Shown: positions 9,568 through 20,221, counted from the first letter of the stretch. The stretch: 64,000 nucleotides of DNA from Ypsolopha sequella (GCA_934047225.1 OW203989.1:1897977-1961976); one strand, 5' to 3'. Program-made: numbers and translations. Notes: generated by a model not told the origin, from the letters alone.

Positions 9568-10211
9568 TTTGAGTGAGATCAGTGGACGATGACAGTTGAT
9601 GATCAGTGGACGATGACAATCAATGACCAGAACCATAGTAAAACTACTTTGCCACTTTGAGTGAGATCAGTGGACGATGACAATTGATGATCAGTGGACG
9701 ATGACAATCAATGATCAGAACCATAGTAAAACTACTTTGCCACTTTGAGTGAGATCAGTGGACGATGACAATTGATGATCAGTGGACGATGACAATCAAT
9801 GATCAGAACCATAGTAAAACTACTTTGCCACTTTGAGTGAGATCAGTGGACGATGACAATTGATGATCAGTGGACGATGACAATCAATGATCAGAACCAT
9901 AGTAAAACTACTTTGCCACTTTGAGTGAGATCAGTGGACGATGACAATTGATGATCAGTGGACGATGACAATCAATGATCAGAACCATAGTAAAACTACT
10001 TTGCCACTTTGAGTGAGATCAGTGGACGATGACAATTGATGATCAGTGGACGATGACAATCAATGACCAGAACCATAGTAAAACTACTTTGCCACTTTGA
10101 GTGAGATCAGTGGACGATGACAATTGATGATCAGTGGACGATGACAATCGATGATCAGAACCATAGTAAAAACTACTTTGCCAGTTTGAGTGAGATCAGT
10201 GGACGATGACA
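9568..10211. repeat. 88-bp minisatellite, about 7 copies
   Basis: Unit starts TTTGAGTGAGATCAGTGGAC; starts at 9568, 9656 and 9744 give a period of 88 bp. Each unit itself contains the 20-mer GATCAGTGGACGATGACAAT twice, so it arose from an earlier internal duplication. Copies differ at only a few positions (for example GATCAG against GACCAG), which points to recent expansion or homogenisation. No coding function. Confidence 0.95.
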
Positions 10212-11285
10212 AATTAAATTGTTCTTTATTATTATTATTTATATCTATTAACCTGTGTTTGCGTATATTTAACCTCAAACCCTAGCTAAGAACTTCAAGA
10301 AAACTTATATGTAATCTTAGTCTATTTCAGTTTTCAGCATTGAACCCTAATTATCAATAAGTACATCCTAAAGATGCCTGCAAACAAACGATCTCTATAT
10401 CTAAGTGGTGATCATTTTAACATTGATAATGCAAGGGCATATATGAGACTAAAAATGAATGCTGTCCCAAAGCTGAACATTATCGCAACAAACCACATGA
10501 CATGGCAAGAAGTATCCACTTAAGGGTCGGTATAATGTCAGATGCACAATTTCAAATGAGCATAAAACATTGTGTAACTTGGTCAATCGGTTTAATAAAA
10601 ATAATATAGATAATAGACTATAGGGCTGATATTCGTGCAGAAGCAAAAACGCAAAAGCTTTAAGTTCGCTCGATAGAAAAAAATTACGAAGTTACCTCTA
10701 TATTTCATATTTTTCGAGTGTTAAAGGACCTTTCTTAAAACAGTTTGCCTTAAAATTTGTATTAAAAATAAGAAAACAAATGACCCCGTATAATTGCATG
10801 GGGATTTTGAATAATTCTGTTTCGTTTTCATTTAATTTAACATCTAAGAATTGGCGCTTACGTCGATTTATTCTGAGACAAGGCGGCGACAAGATATCTC
10901 GGTCGCACGCGCTTTTTGTTCCATGCTTTATTTCGTCACTCACCCGTCGGTCAGTTGTGATCGCTCCGTTGAGACGGGAGGGCTACGTTTTTGCGCTCTC
11001 GACGTCCCGGTTTCGTAATTTAAATAAATCTCGTAATTTGAAACATGGGAAATAAATTTAACCAATGTAAAAAATGGAATAAAATGTTTTACGAGTGAAA
11101 ATAAAGCAGTGGATGAAAGTAATGCAAAGGTACGCTATTACTTAACAAAATAAGTAGATAGGTCATGTTTTATTAAAGATGTTGAACTAAAGGTTGTCTC
11201 AATGGACTAATGACATCGAATTTCGATGACTAATGAATATCGCAATGTTTTTCGTCTGAGGTATTTTTTTTAGCTTACAATTTAA
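10212..11285. other. Non-coding DNA
   Basis: I recognise no gene, RNA or repeat unit here. Short open frames are present, but their translations match nothing I know. Confidence 0.5.
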
Positions 11286-11287
11286 TA

Positions 11288-11392
11288 TCACAATAAATAT
11301 GGTTGATGGATGTGGAAGAGGCGAAAAAGTTGTGTCTGGATCGTAGCAGATGGAAATCTGTAGTCCCTGCCTACCCCTCTGGGTGACTAACA
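11288..11392. repeat. Short dispersed repeat fragment
   Basis: Contains TCGTAGCAGATGGAAATCTG followed by CCCTGCCTACCCCTCTGGG. The complement occurs at 44930-45005 (GGTAGGCAGAGACTACAGAT and CTACGATCCGGACACACC), and a weaker relative at 51480-51530. Element type unknown. Confidence 0.5.
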
Positions 11393-11399
11393 AAACCTT

Positions 11400-11483
11400 A
11401 TCTCACCATCACCATCGCCATCGCCATCGCGATCACGATCGCGATCGTGATCGTGGTCGTGAATCGTGATCGTGATCGTGGTC
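11400..11483. repeat. Hexanucleotide satellite at the edge of the octamer array
   Basis: CACCATCGCCATCGCCATCG passes into GATCACGATCGCGATCGTGA and GTGATCGTGATCGTGGTCGT before the octamer GTATCGTC begins. It is a graded series of 6-bp repeats leading into the 8-bp repeats. Confidence 0.85.
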
Positions 11484-14400
11484 GTATCGTCGTATCGTCG
11501 TATCGACGTATCGTCGTATCGACGTATCGTCGTATCGTCGTATCGACGTATCGACGTATCGTCGTATCGACGTATTGCCGTATGGTCGTATCCTCGTATC
11601 GACGTATCATCGTATCGACGTATCAACGTATCGACGTATCGACGTATCGTCGTATCAACGTATCGACGTATCGTCGTATCCTCGTATCGATGTATCGTCG
11701 TATCGACGTATCGACATATCGACGTAGCAACGTATCGACGTATCGACGTATCGTCGTATCGTCGTATCGTCGTATCGACGTATCGTCGTATGGTCGTTTC
11801 CTCGTATCGACGTATCGGCGTATCGACGTATCCTCGTATCGACGTATCGTCGTATCGACGTATTGCCGTATCGTCGTATCGTCGTATCCTCGTATCGACG
11901 TATCGTCGTATCGACGTATCGGCGTATCGACGTATCGACATATCGACGTATCGATGTATCGACGTATCGGCGTATCGACGTATCGTGGTATCGTCGTATC
12001 GTCGTTTCCTTGTATCGACGTATCGTCGTATCGACGTATCGGCTTATTGAGGTATCCTCGTATCGACGTATCGTCGTATCGACGTGTTGCCGTATCGTCG
12101 TATCCTCGTATCGACGTATCATCGTTTCCTCGTATCGACGTATCGACGTATCGTCGTATCGACGTATCAGCGTATGGACGTATCCTCGTATCGACGTATT
12201 GCCGTACCGTCGTATCGACGTATCGTCGTATCGACGCATCTTCGTATCGTCGTATCGACGTATCGTCGTATCCTCGTATCGACGTATCGTTGTATCCTCG
12301 TATCGTCGTATCCTCGTATCAACGTATCGTCGTATCGACGTATCATCGTTTCCTCGTATCGACGTATCGTCGTATCGACGTAGCGGCGTATGGTCGTATC
12401 GTCGTATCGTCGTATCGACGCATCTTCGTATCGACGTATCGACATATCGACGTATCGTCGTATCGTCGTATCGACGTATCGTCCTATCCTCGTATCGACG
12501 TATCGTTGTATCGTCTTATGGTCGTTTCCTCGTATCGACGTATCGGCGTATCGACGTATCCTCGTATCGACGTATCGTCGTATCGACGTATTGCCGTATC
12601 GTCGTATCGTCGTATCGTCGTATCCTCGTATCGACGTATCGTCGTATCGACGTATCGGCGTATCGACGTATCGACATATCGACGTATCGACGTATCGACG
12701 TATTGGCGTATCGACGTATCGTCGTATCGTCGTATCGTCGTTTCCTTGTATCGACGTATCGTCGTATCGGCTTATTGAGGTATCCTCGTATCGCCGTATC
12801 GTCGTATCGACGTGTTGCCGTATCGTCGTATCCTCGTATCGACGTATCATCGTTTCCTCGTATCGACGTATTGTCGTATCGACGTATCAGCGTATGGACG
12901 TATCCTCGTATCGACGTATCGTCGTATCGACGTATTGCAGTACCGTCGTATCGACGTATCGTCGTATCGACGCATCTTCGTATCGTCGTATCGACGTATC
13001 GTCGTATCCTCGTATCGACGTATCGTTGTATCCTCGTATCGTCGTATCCTCGTATCGACGTATCGTCGTATCGACGTATCGGCGTATGGTCGTATCGTCG
13101 TATCGTCGTATCGACGCATCTTCGTATCGACGTATCGTCGGTATCGTCGTATCGACGTATCGTCGTATCCTCGTATCGACGTATCGTTGTATCGTCGTAT
13201 GGTCGTTTCCTCGTATCGACGTATCGGCGTATCGACGTATCCTCGTATCGACGTATCGTCGTATCGACGTATTGCCGTACCGTCGTATCGACGTATCGTC
13301 GTATCGACGCATCTTCGTATCGTCGTATCGACGTATCGTCGTATCCTCGTATCGACGTATCATTGTATCCTCGTATCGTCGTATCCTCGTATCGACGTAT
13401 CGTCGTATCTACGTATCAGCGTTTCCTCGTATCGACGTATCGTCGTATTGACGCATCTTCGTATCGACGTATCGTCGTATCGTCGTATCCTCGTATCGAC
13501 GTATCGTTGTATCGTCGTATGGTCGTTTCCTCGTATCGAAGTATCGGCGTATCGACGTATCCTCGTATCAACGTATCTTCGTATCGACGTATTGCCGTAT
13601 CGTCGTATCGTCGTATCCTCGTATCGACGTATCGTCGTATCGGCGTATCGGCGTATCGACGTATCGACATATCGACGTATCGACGTATCGACGTATCGTC
13701 GTATCGTCGTATGGTCGTTTCCTCGTATCGACGTATCGTCGTATCGACGCATCTTCGTATCGACGTATCGACGTATCGACGTATCGTCGTATCGTCGTAT
13801 CCTCGTATCGACGTATCGTTGTATCGTCGTATGGTCGTTTCCTCGTATCGACGTATCGGCGTATCGACGTATCCTCGTATCGACGTATCTTCGTATCGAC
13901 GTATTGCCGTATCGTCGTATCGTCGTATCCTCGTATCGACGTATCGTCGTATCGGCGTATCGGCGTATCGACGTATCGACGTATCGACGTATCGGCGTAT
14001 CGACGTATCGTCGTATCGTCGTATGGTCGTTTCCTCGTATCGACGTATCGGCGTATCGACGTATCCTCGTATCGACGTATCTTCGTATCGACGTATTGCC
14101 GTATCGTCGTATCGTCGTATCCTCGTATCGACGTATCGTCGTATCGGCGTATCGGCGTATCGACGTATCGACATATCGACGTATCGACGTATCGACGTAT
14201 CGGCGTATCGACGTATCGTCGTATCGTCGTTTTCTTGTATCGACGTATCGTCGTATCGACGTATCGGCTTATTGAGGTATCCTCGTATCGACGTATCGTC
14301 GTATCGACGTGTTGCCGTATCGTCGTATCGTCGTATCGACGTATCATCGTTTCCTCGTATCGTCGTATCGACGTATCAGCGTATGGACGTATCTTCGTAT

Positions 14401-14888
14401 CGACGTATCGTCGTATCGACGTATTGCCGTACCGTCGTATCGACGTATCGTCGTATCGACGCATCTTCGTATCGTCGTATCGACGTATCGTCGTATCGAC
14501 GTATCATCGTATCCTCGTATCGACGTATCGTCGTATCCTCGTATCGACGTATCGTCGTATCGACGTATCATCGTTTCCTCGTATCGACGTATCGTCGTAT
14601 CGACGTATCGGCGTATGGTCGTATCGTCGTATCATCGTATCGACGTATCAACGTATCGACGTATCGACGTATCACCGTATCAACGTATCGACGTATCGTC
14701 GTATCCTCGTATCGACGTATCGTCGTATCGACGTATCGGCGTATCGACGTATCCTCGTATCGACGTATCGTCGTATCGACGTATTGCCGTATCGTCGTAT
14801 CGTCGTATCGGCGTATCGACGTATTGGCGTATCGACGTATCGTTGTATCGACGTATCGTCGTATCGACGTATCGACGTATCGTTGTAT
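11484..14888. repeat. 3.4-kb octanucleotide array (GTATCGAC/GTATCGTC)
   Basis: The whole stretch is built from an 8-bp unit, GTATCGAC or GTATCGTC, with variants such as GTATCCTC, GTATTGCC, GTTTCCTC, GTATCGGC and GCATCTTC; by length it is about 425 units. Because 8 is not a multiple of 3, every frame cycles through all registers of the unit, giving an 8-residue peptide period (YRRIVVSS-like forward, RRYDDTSI-like reverse). Few unit variants create stops, so long open frames appear on both strands, the longest 1023 codons. I do not call any of them a gene: frames overlap on both strands, there is no non-repetitive domain, and the peptide is fully explained by the DNA unit. Longer blocks recur (for example the order CCTC, GAC, GTTG, GTC, GGTC, TTCCTC), which shows higher-order duplication. 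The right edge decays to ATCATCATCGTCATCATTAT. Confidence 0.97.
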
Positions 14889-14934
14889 CATCATCGTCAT
14901 CATTATCTTTGCAAGTATGACTTTCGAAAAATAA

Positions 14935-15207
14935 AATTTTGAAATATAAAAATTAGATGCAAACACGATTACGCAAAAAAATGCCATTGCGAACAAACCG
15001 TTTTGTCAACTGGGTTGAATTTTATGCATCGTAGATGCATTATACTTATTATTGAAAACTAGCACGTGCACGGGTTAATGACCGCGGATCCACACCGCTC
15101 GTGGGAGCTAAGAAATAGCGCTCGCGGCCGGTGACGGCCGGTCGCGCAAACAGTTGAGGTGCGGGGATGCGGGGGCAAAATCACTAATTTGTCCAGGTTT
15201 ATACGCA
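14935..15207. other. Non-coding DNA between array and TTAA element
   Basis: No gene recognised. Around 15060-15170 there is a GC-rich segment (GCACGTGCACGGGTTAATGA, CTCGCGGCCGGTGACGGCCG). Confidence 0.4.
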
Positions 15208-15210
15208 GCC

Positions 15211-15686
15211 TTAAGGCCCTTACTATTGCCAAATGGGTACTTTCTAAAGCCTACTCCTCGTTTATGGCCAAACCAAAAATAATGAAAAAATGTATTATGA
15301 ATAATCAACTCTTAGACAACATATGCAACAGTTTTCTTTTTTCATACTACCAAAACTTCTACATGTATTATTTTTTTTACTGAATGGTGTTTTTTGACCT
15401 CAAATTCCCTACTGCTCCTGAGTTGCTTGGCCGATTGAATTCATCTATGCTTTGATAAATAGATAAACTTTATAGCTATAAACATAACATAAGATTATTC
15501 AAACGAGTAATCACGTCCATGTGAAAAGTATAATTTTCCCCTATTTCGCTCTTTCAAGGACGCAGCGAGCGTCGTAACAGCCACTATGCATTGTGCGCTG
15601 ATATGAACGTTATTTTAATGTCGTTTCCGTTGATATTTGTAGTGACAAATATCGAGCTGCTAATTTGGCGATGGTAATCGCCTTAA
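15211..15686. mobile_element. TTAA-flanked non-autonomous element, copy 1
   Basis: Begins TTAAGGCCCTTACTATTGCC and ends GATGGTAATCGCCTTAA, so TTAA lies at both ends with a short GGC/GCC inverted end. TTAA duplication is characteristic of piggyBac-type insertion. A second copy with the same ends and almost the same length is at 48012-48485, in the same orientation. The interior shares GCCTACTCCTCGTTTATGGC and CAAGGACGCAGCGAGCGTCG. No protein-coding capacity. Assignment to piggyBac is inference from TTAA only. Confidence 0.75.
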
Positions 15687-16005
15687 ATAATTTACGGTTG
15701 TATCTCCGACACAACCCGCTACCTTTTTCAATTACGGCCTTCGAACCATAATCGGATGTCATGGTGAAACATTCTACCAAAAATAATGAAATAAAAGCAG
15801 AAGTGGCACTTGTAGGGTCCGTCTAATCGAAAACTGCACGCTGCCATTCCATTTAAGTTTATATTTATAATTTATAGAAGTATACTACATCACCTCAAGT
15901 GTTTTCAGCTTTTTAAAAAACATTCCAGGTGGCGGCATTTTGTTTACGATTACGAATGCAAAATTGATAGAGATTATAATGACATTAAATTATTATTACA
16001 TACGG
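15687..16005. other. Non-coding DNA
   Basis: No gene or recognised repeat between the TTAA element and the inverted repeat that precedes the CR1-like element. Confidence 0.4.
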
Positions 16006-16017
16006 CTTGAAGAATCA

Positions 16018-16066
16018 CGTGTGATTGCTCTTGACTATATGCCAATCGTTTCACCGATACAATTTC
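16018..16066. repeat. Left arm of an inverted repeat enclosing the CR1-like element
   Basis: TTGACTATATGCCAATCGTT followed by TCACCGATACAATTT is the inverse complement, with few mismatches, of 19357-19402. The two arms flank the whole retrotransposon. Confidence 0.85.
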
Positions 16067-16202
16067 GACATTATCAAGGCGAGTGTCGTTCTTAGGATGA
16101 CGGCGCAGCGTTCACCGTCGTTGTCAAACGGGCACTGGACGGTGCAACGACACAACGACGGTGAACGCCGCGTCGTCGTCCTAACTCTCCATGATAATGC
16201 GT
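16067..16202. repeat. Imperfect palindrome at the 5' junction of the CR1-like element
   Basis: The left arm (about 16067-16124) contains GCAGCGTTCACCGTCGTTGT. The right arm (about 16142-16202) contains ACAACGACGGTGAACGCCGC. Pairing extends outward to CGACATTATCA against TGATAATGCG. The right arm ends exactly where the retrotransposon reading frame begins. Confidence 0.8.
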
Positions 16203-19032
16203 ATTTTACCAAAATGTACGTGGGCTACGAACAAAAACTTCTAAGTTTTACAATAATGTACTCCTTTCAGACAATGATCTCATACTTATAACGGAGACCT
16301 GGCTATGTGAAGGTATACTTAACTCTGAGTTATCAAACGATAGGTACGACATATTTCGATTGGATAGGGACTCGCCGACCGCTGGCGGAGGTGTGATGGC
16401 GTTGTGTGCATCGCGGCTCGGAGCACGTGCGAGACCGGAGTGGGGACACAGTCAGCTTGAATGCGTCTGGATCACGGTGAGTGCGCGGGCCTTGGGTTCT
16501 AATCGCGATCTTCACGTTGCTACTGTCTACTTTCCTGAATTTAATTTACCTACTAAAATGCAGTTGTTCCTTGATTCACTTTCACAAATCATAGATCAAC
16601 ATCCTGATGATTATTTTATCATCGCAGGGGATTTTAATTTATACTGCATTAAATGGACAAAAGAAGGACCACTATTACTGAAAAAAGGAACAACTGAATT
16701 GCAAAATACTGCATCTAACTTAGTAACTACAACATCATCTATAGGTTTGCAACAACATAATTTATTGACGAACACATGCAACAATACACTTGATTTAATT
16801 TTTACGAACTTTAACATAGGAATTAAACGTGCTGATCCAATCTCCAAGGAAGATGTATTTCACCCCCCGGTTCAATTAAATGCCGTAGACGTCACGATAC
16901 CTTCTTTGAAATCTAAACCCCATAAAAAGAAATTATTTAGAAAAGGCGACTATGCTTCTATTAACACAGAGTTATTGAATACTGATTGGGTTGTGTTGAG
17001 GCATGGGTCTGTTGATGAAGCTGTGGATGTATTTTATAAAATCATCAATAGCCTAATTGATAAATATATACCACAAATATTTATAACTTCATCTCATCAG
17101 TATCCAATTTGGTTTAGTCGTGCTTTAATCAATCTCACAAAAGAAAAGAGCAAAGTTCATAAAAGATGGAAGAAGTATAGAAATCCGGTAGATTATCAGA
17201 CTTTCTCACTGTTACGTAGCAGGCAGACTTCCCTTCAGGAAGAATGTTATAGAGATTACATTTCACGCTCACAAGCTAATATAAAAACCACACCTAAACT
17301 ATTTTGGTCATACGTGAAATCAAAACGGAAAAATAAATCTGGCTATCCAAGTCAAATGCAATATGACAATCAGAATTTAAATAATGAAGAGGAGATCTGC
17401 CTAGGTTTTAGCGACTTCTTTGAACATATGTTTTCGAAGCCTGCAGAAGAATATCCCCCCTCTGATCTTCTTGAAGTATTAAACACATATATACTAGATG
17501 GATTGGTAGTAACACGTGATAGTGTTGCAAAGCTTCTAGGTGACCTTGACACGTCTAAGGGAGCAGGAAGCGATTGTTTACCTCCCATTTTCTTTGTTAA
17601 ATGTGCAAAGGCGCTATCTGAGCCAATTGCTATTTTGTTCAATAGGTCATTTAATGAAGGAGTTTTCCCTACAATATGGAAAATGGCACATATTGTACCA
17701 ATTCATAAAAAGGGAATAAAATCAGCTATAGAACATTACAGGCCCATTTCAATTTTAAACGTTCTCAGTAAGGTAATGGAACAAGTTGTCCACAATTTTA
17801 TTTACTCTTCAATTGCAAAGTCAGTTCCCGCGCAACAGCATGGGTTTCTCAAGGGCAGATCTACTACGACCAACCTTGCTGTTTTTCTTAATGACGTGTC
17901 TAGAGGTATGGATAACCGTGGTCAGGTTGACGTGATCTACACGGATTTCGAAAAAGCATTCGACCGCGTGGATCACGTCATCCTCATGCGGAAGCTGCAG
18001 CACCTTGGTATTTGTGGCGATTTGCTTAGGTGGATGAATTCATATATTAAAAATCGCAGTCAAGCTGTGGTGCTGAGTGGTCACAAGTCTAACTTCATTG
18101 AAATTACTTCTGGGGTACCACAGGGTTCCATTCTTGGTCCTCTCCTGTATGTGGCCTACCTATATGACATATTTGAATGCTTTCATCATGCAAAATTTCT
18201 ACTCTACGCTGACGATACTAAGGTGTATAAGAACATAGTGAGTGTCTCAGATTGTCTGCAACTCCAGGAGGACCTTGAATGTCTAGCTGAGTACTATTGT
18301 AAGAATAGAATAAGCATTAACATCTCAAAATGCATGGCAATTACCTTCACACGTAAACGAAAACCTACTATATTTGCTTACTCCATTAGAAACACTAAAA
18401 TTAATAAAGTACAGCTGGTGCGTGACCTAGGTGTTCTACTTGACTGTAAATTAACTTTTGCTCATCATTTTGCCAATATAATGGACAAAGCTTTCAAGAG
18501 CCTAGGTTTCATCATGCGAATCTCTCGTGATTTTACAGATTTGGGCTGTGTCAAGGTTATCTATTACGCATACGTTCGAAGTCTACTTGAGTATTGCTGT
18601 TCTATTTGGAATCCCTTTTATGAATGTTATAAAAGCGGTATTGAACGAATACAAAAAAGATTCTTAAGATATCTGAATTTCCGTTCTAACTACTCGGCCA
18701 TCGATTACAATGACTCCTGTATGCACCATAAGTTTGTAACTCTGGAGGATAGGCGTACACTTTTTGACATGATGTTTGTACACAATATATGTAATAATAA
18801 TCTTGACTGCTCAGAGTTAACAACCCTAATGATGCAACTACGTGCACCATCTAAACGGACTAGACATACAACATTGTTTCATGTACCTGCAGCCCACACA
18901 AATTTTGCAAAAAATTCCATAATTTTTAGGGCTCAGAGGCTTTACAATACCTCCTTCTCATCTATAGATCTATTTTATGGATCAGAAGCTAGTTTTAAGA
19001 GGGAAGTAATAAGCAAGATACTTAATAAATAG
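16201..19032 (+). CDS. Retrotransposon ORF2: endonuclease and reverse transcriptase
   Basis: An open frame of 943 codons plus stop; the first ATG is at 16360, so the native start is lost or lies upstream. An endonuclease/exonuclease/phosphatase-fold domain comes first (FYQNVRGLRT; LITETWL; IIAGDFNLY; the C-terminal DAYHPP-type motif reads DVFHPP). Then comes the reverse transcriptase: AHIVPIHKKG and HYRPISILN, DFEKAFDRVDH (motif A, catalytic Asp), GVPQGSILGPLLY, LLYADDTKVY (motif C, two catalytic Asp) and DLGVLLDCKLTF. It would nick target DNA and prime reverse transcription of its own RNA. No internal stop or frameshift is seen, so the insertion is young. The YADDTK form suits the CR1 side of the CR1/Jockey group; I would not name a family more closely. 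Confidence 0.92.
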   Translation, partial: VFYQNVRGLRTKTSKFYNNVLLSDNDLILITETWLCEGILNSELSNDRYDIFRLDRDSPTAGGGVMALCASRLGARARPEWGHSQLECVWITVSARALGSNRDLHVATVYFPEFNLPTKMQLFLDSLSQIIDQHPDDYFIIAGDFNLYCIKWTKEGPLLLKKGTTELQNTASNLVTTTSSIGLQQHNLLTNTCNNTLDLIFTNFNIGIKRADPISKEDVFHPPVQLNAVDVTIPSLKSKPHKKKLFRKGDYASINTELLNTDWVVLRHGSVDEAVDVFYKIINSLIDKYIPQIFITSSHQYPIWFSRALINLTKEKSKVHKRWKKYRNPVDYQTFSLLRSRQTSLQEECYRDYISRSQANIKTTPKLFWSYVKSKRKNKSGYPSQMQYDNQNLNNEEEICLGFSDFFEHMFSKPAEEYPPSDLLEVLNTYILDGLVVTRDSVAKLLGDLDTSKGAGSDCLPPIFFVKCAKALSEPIAILFNRSFNEGVFPTIWKMAHIVPIHKKGIKSAIEHYRPISILNVLSKVMEQVVHNFIYSSIAKSVPAQQHGFLKGRSTTTNLAVFLNDVSRGMDNRGQVDVIYTDFEKAFDRVDHVILMRKLQHLGICGDLLRWMNSYIKNRSQAVVLSGHKSNFIEITSGVPQGSILGPLLYVAYLYDIFECFHHAKFLLYADDTKVYKNIVSVSDCLQLQEDLECLAEYYCKNRISINISKCMAITFTRKRKPTIFAYSIRNTKINKVQLVRDLGVLLDCKLTFAHHFANIMDKAFKSLGFIMRISRDFTDLGCVKVIYYAYVRSLLEYCCSIWNPFYECYKSGIERIQKRFLRYLNFRSNYSAIDYNDSCMHHKFVTLEDRRTLFDMMFVHNICNNNLDCSELTTLMMQLRAPSKRTRHTTLFHVPAAHTNFAKNSIIFRAQRLYNTSFSSIDLFYGSEASFKREVISKILNK

Positions 19033-19357
19033 ATATATAATAAGAATGTGACTGCACACTATATTCGTAACAAATAATTATCAACATTCCTCTATCCTAG
19101 TTCCCTACCCTACCATACACACACACACTTACTTTTACTCTGACATCCTACACCGCAAACTTTTCAATATTACTATTTTTCTGTATATAAATGTATGTAT
19201 TTTTTCCTCTTGGTCTATGAAGTTAGTTTTAAATGTATTATTGTAGAAAATGTAAAACCGTAATTGGCATAAGTTTTGATGTTATTAGCTACGATTATAA
19301 ATGTTTAAGGCTGTGGTTTTTGTAATAACAATAAAATAAAATAAATAAAATAAATAA
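16201..19357 (+). mobile_element. CR1/Jockey-like non-LTR retrotransposon, 5' truncated, ORF2 nearly intact
   Basis: This copy keeps almost the whole ORF2 plus a 3' UTR of about 320 bp and ends in an AAATAAAATAAATAAAATAA tail. ORF1 and the 5' UTR are missing. The frame opens at 16201, right after a TAA, with VFYQNVRGLRTK, the start of the apurinic-type endonuclease domain. So truncation fell at or just before the ORF2 start. The copy is not flanked by an obvious direct target duplication; instead inverted repeats lie on both sides. Confidence 0.88.
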
Positions 19358-19402
19358 AATTGTATCGGTGAAACAATTGGCATATAGTCAACAACAATCA
19401 TA
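19357..19402. repeat. Right arm of the inverted repeat enclosing the CR1-like element
   Basis: AAATTGTATCGGTGAAACAA followed by TTGGCATATAGTCAA is the complement of 16018-16066. It starts directly after the A-rich tail of the retrotransposon. Confidence 0.85.
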
Positions 19403-19412
19403 TGTAATAATG

Positions 19413-19682
19413 ATTTAGTACAGGGATGGCAAACCAATGGCACGCGTGCCATTAGTGGCACGTAACAAAATATTTCGGGCACGCCACCAATCGAAACCGT
19501 TCGCAGTTAAGTTTAAAGTTAAAAAGTTTATACGAAGTTTCGGGTTGATAGTATTTAGCTTAATTATTGTTTCAATAACCACTTATTCAAAATTATTTGT
19601 CGGCACGTCTATGGCCTCATTAAATATTTCTTTAGAAGAATGACGCGTTGATTCATATAGGTTCGCCATCCCTGATTTAGTA
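19413..19682. mobile_element. hAT-type MITE with perfect 8-bp TSD
   Basis: The 254-bp element (19421-19674) has TIRs CAGGGATGGCAAACC and GGTTCGCCATCCCTG (one mismatch), flanked by ATTTAGTA at 19413-19420 and 19675-19682. CAG...CTG ends and an 8-bp target duplication are the hAT signature. No transposase is encoded. Confidence 0.95.
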
Positions 19683-19699
19683 TGTCAGCTCACGCGAGT

Positions 19700-19935
19700 T
19701 TTAATAATACTATAATGATATCGATGGGCATCAAACTGAAAAGGCCTATCTACAGTTTTCTGAATTCCGAAAATTCCAACTTTTTTGGGCGATTCTCCAC
19801 ATTTATTAGCTCTATGAGGTACTGGAAAAGTAACGATTCCTCCACTCTGGTTATAGTTAAAAGTAACGGTTGCTCCACTGGTTATAGTTAAAAGTAACGG
19901 TTGCTCCACTGGTTGTAGTTAAAAGTAAAGGTTAG
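19700..19935. repeat. Partial MITE related to 30720-30975, with a short tandem repeat
   Basis: GGGCATCAAACTGAAAAGGC and ATTTATTAGCTCTATGAGGT match 30722-30825. At 19855-19930 a unit of about 33 bp containing GGTTGCTCCACTGGTTATAG is repeated about three times. Confidence 0.65.
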
Positions 19936-19997
19936 TTTCATTGTTTACGTAGCTTGATCCTGAGGATTTTGCTACAATAGACTTAAATATTCAAACA

Positions 19998-20221
19998 CAG
20001 GTGAAACTATGACAGAAATAAATTTCTATGTTTGAACACTTGGCGATTTATACATCGCAAGGAGATATAAATTAACATTATATCATTGCAGTATAGAAAC
20101 GCAGAAAGAAAAGTAAATCTGGATGTGAGGAGCTCTGAATCTCCGGATCCCGGTTCAGAGCTCCTCAAATCTAGATTTACTTTTCTTTCTGCCTTTCATA
20201 CTGCAATGATATAATGTTAAT
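19998..20221. mobile_element. Foldback element, copy 2 (core palindrome)
   Basis: Positions 20071-20221 form a near-perfect palindrome: ATTAACATTATATCATTGCA at one end, TGCAATGATATAATGTTAAT at the other, and arms meeting near TCTGAATCTCCGGATCCCGG. The tRNA-like halves seen at 791-1063 are reduced here to a short remnant with the B-box-like part. Sequence 19998-20070 (ACAGAAATAAATTTCTATGT) is the inverted match of 1063-1130. So this copy lies in the opposite orientation and has lost its centre. Confidence 0.85.

Noticed and set aside
9568..10211. CRISPR-like array
   Set aside because: The 88-bp units are complete tandem copies with no unique spacers, in a eukaryotic genome.
11863..14934. 1023-codon open frame, plus many other long frames on both strands
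   Set aside because: All are products of the 8-bp repeat, which lacks stops in any register. They overlap on both strands and have no non-repeat domain.
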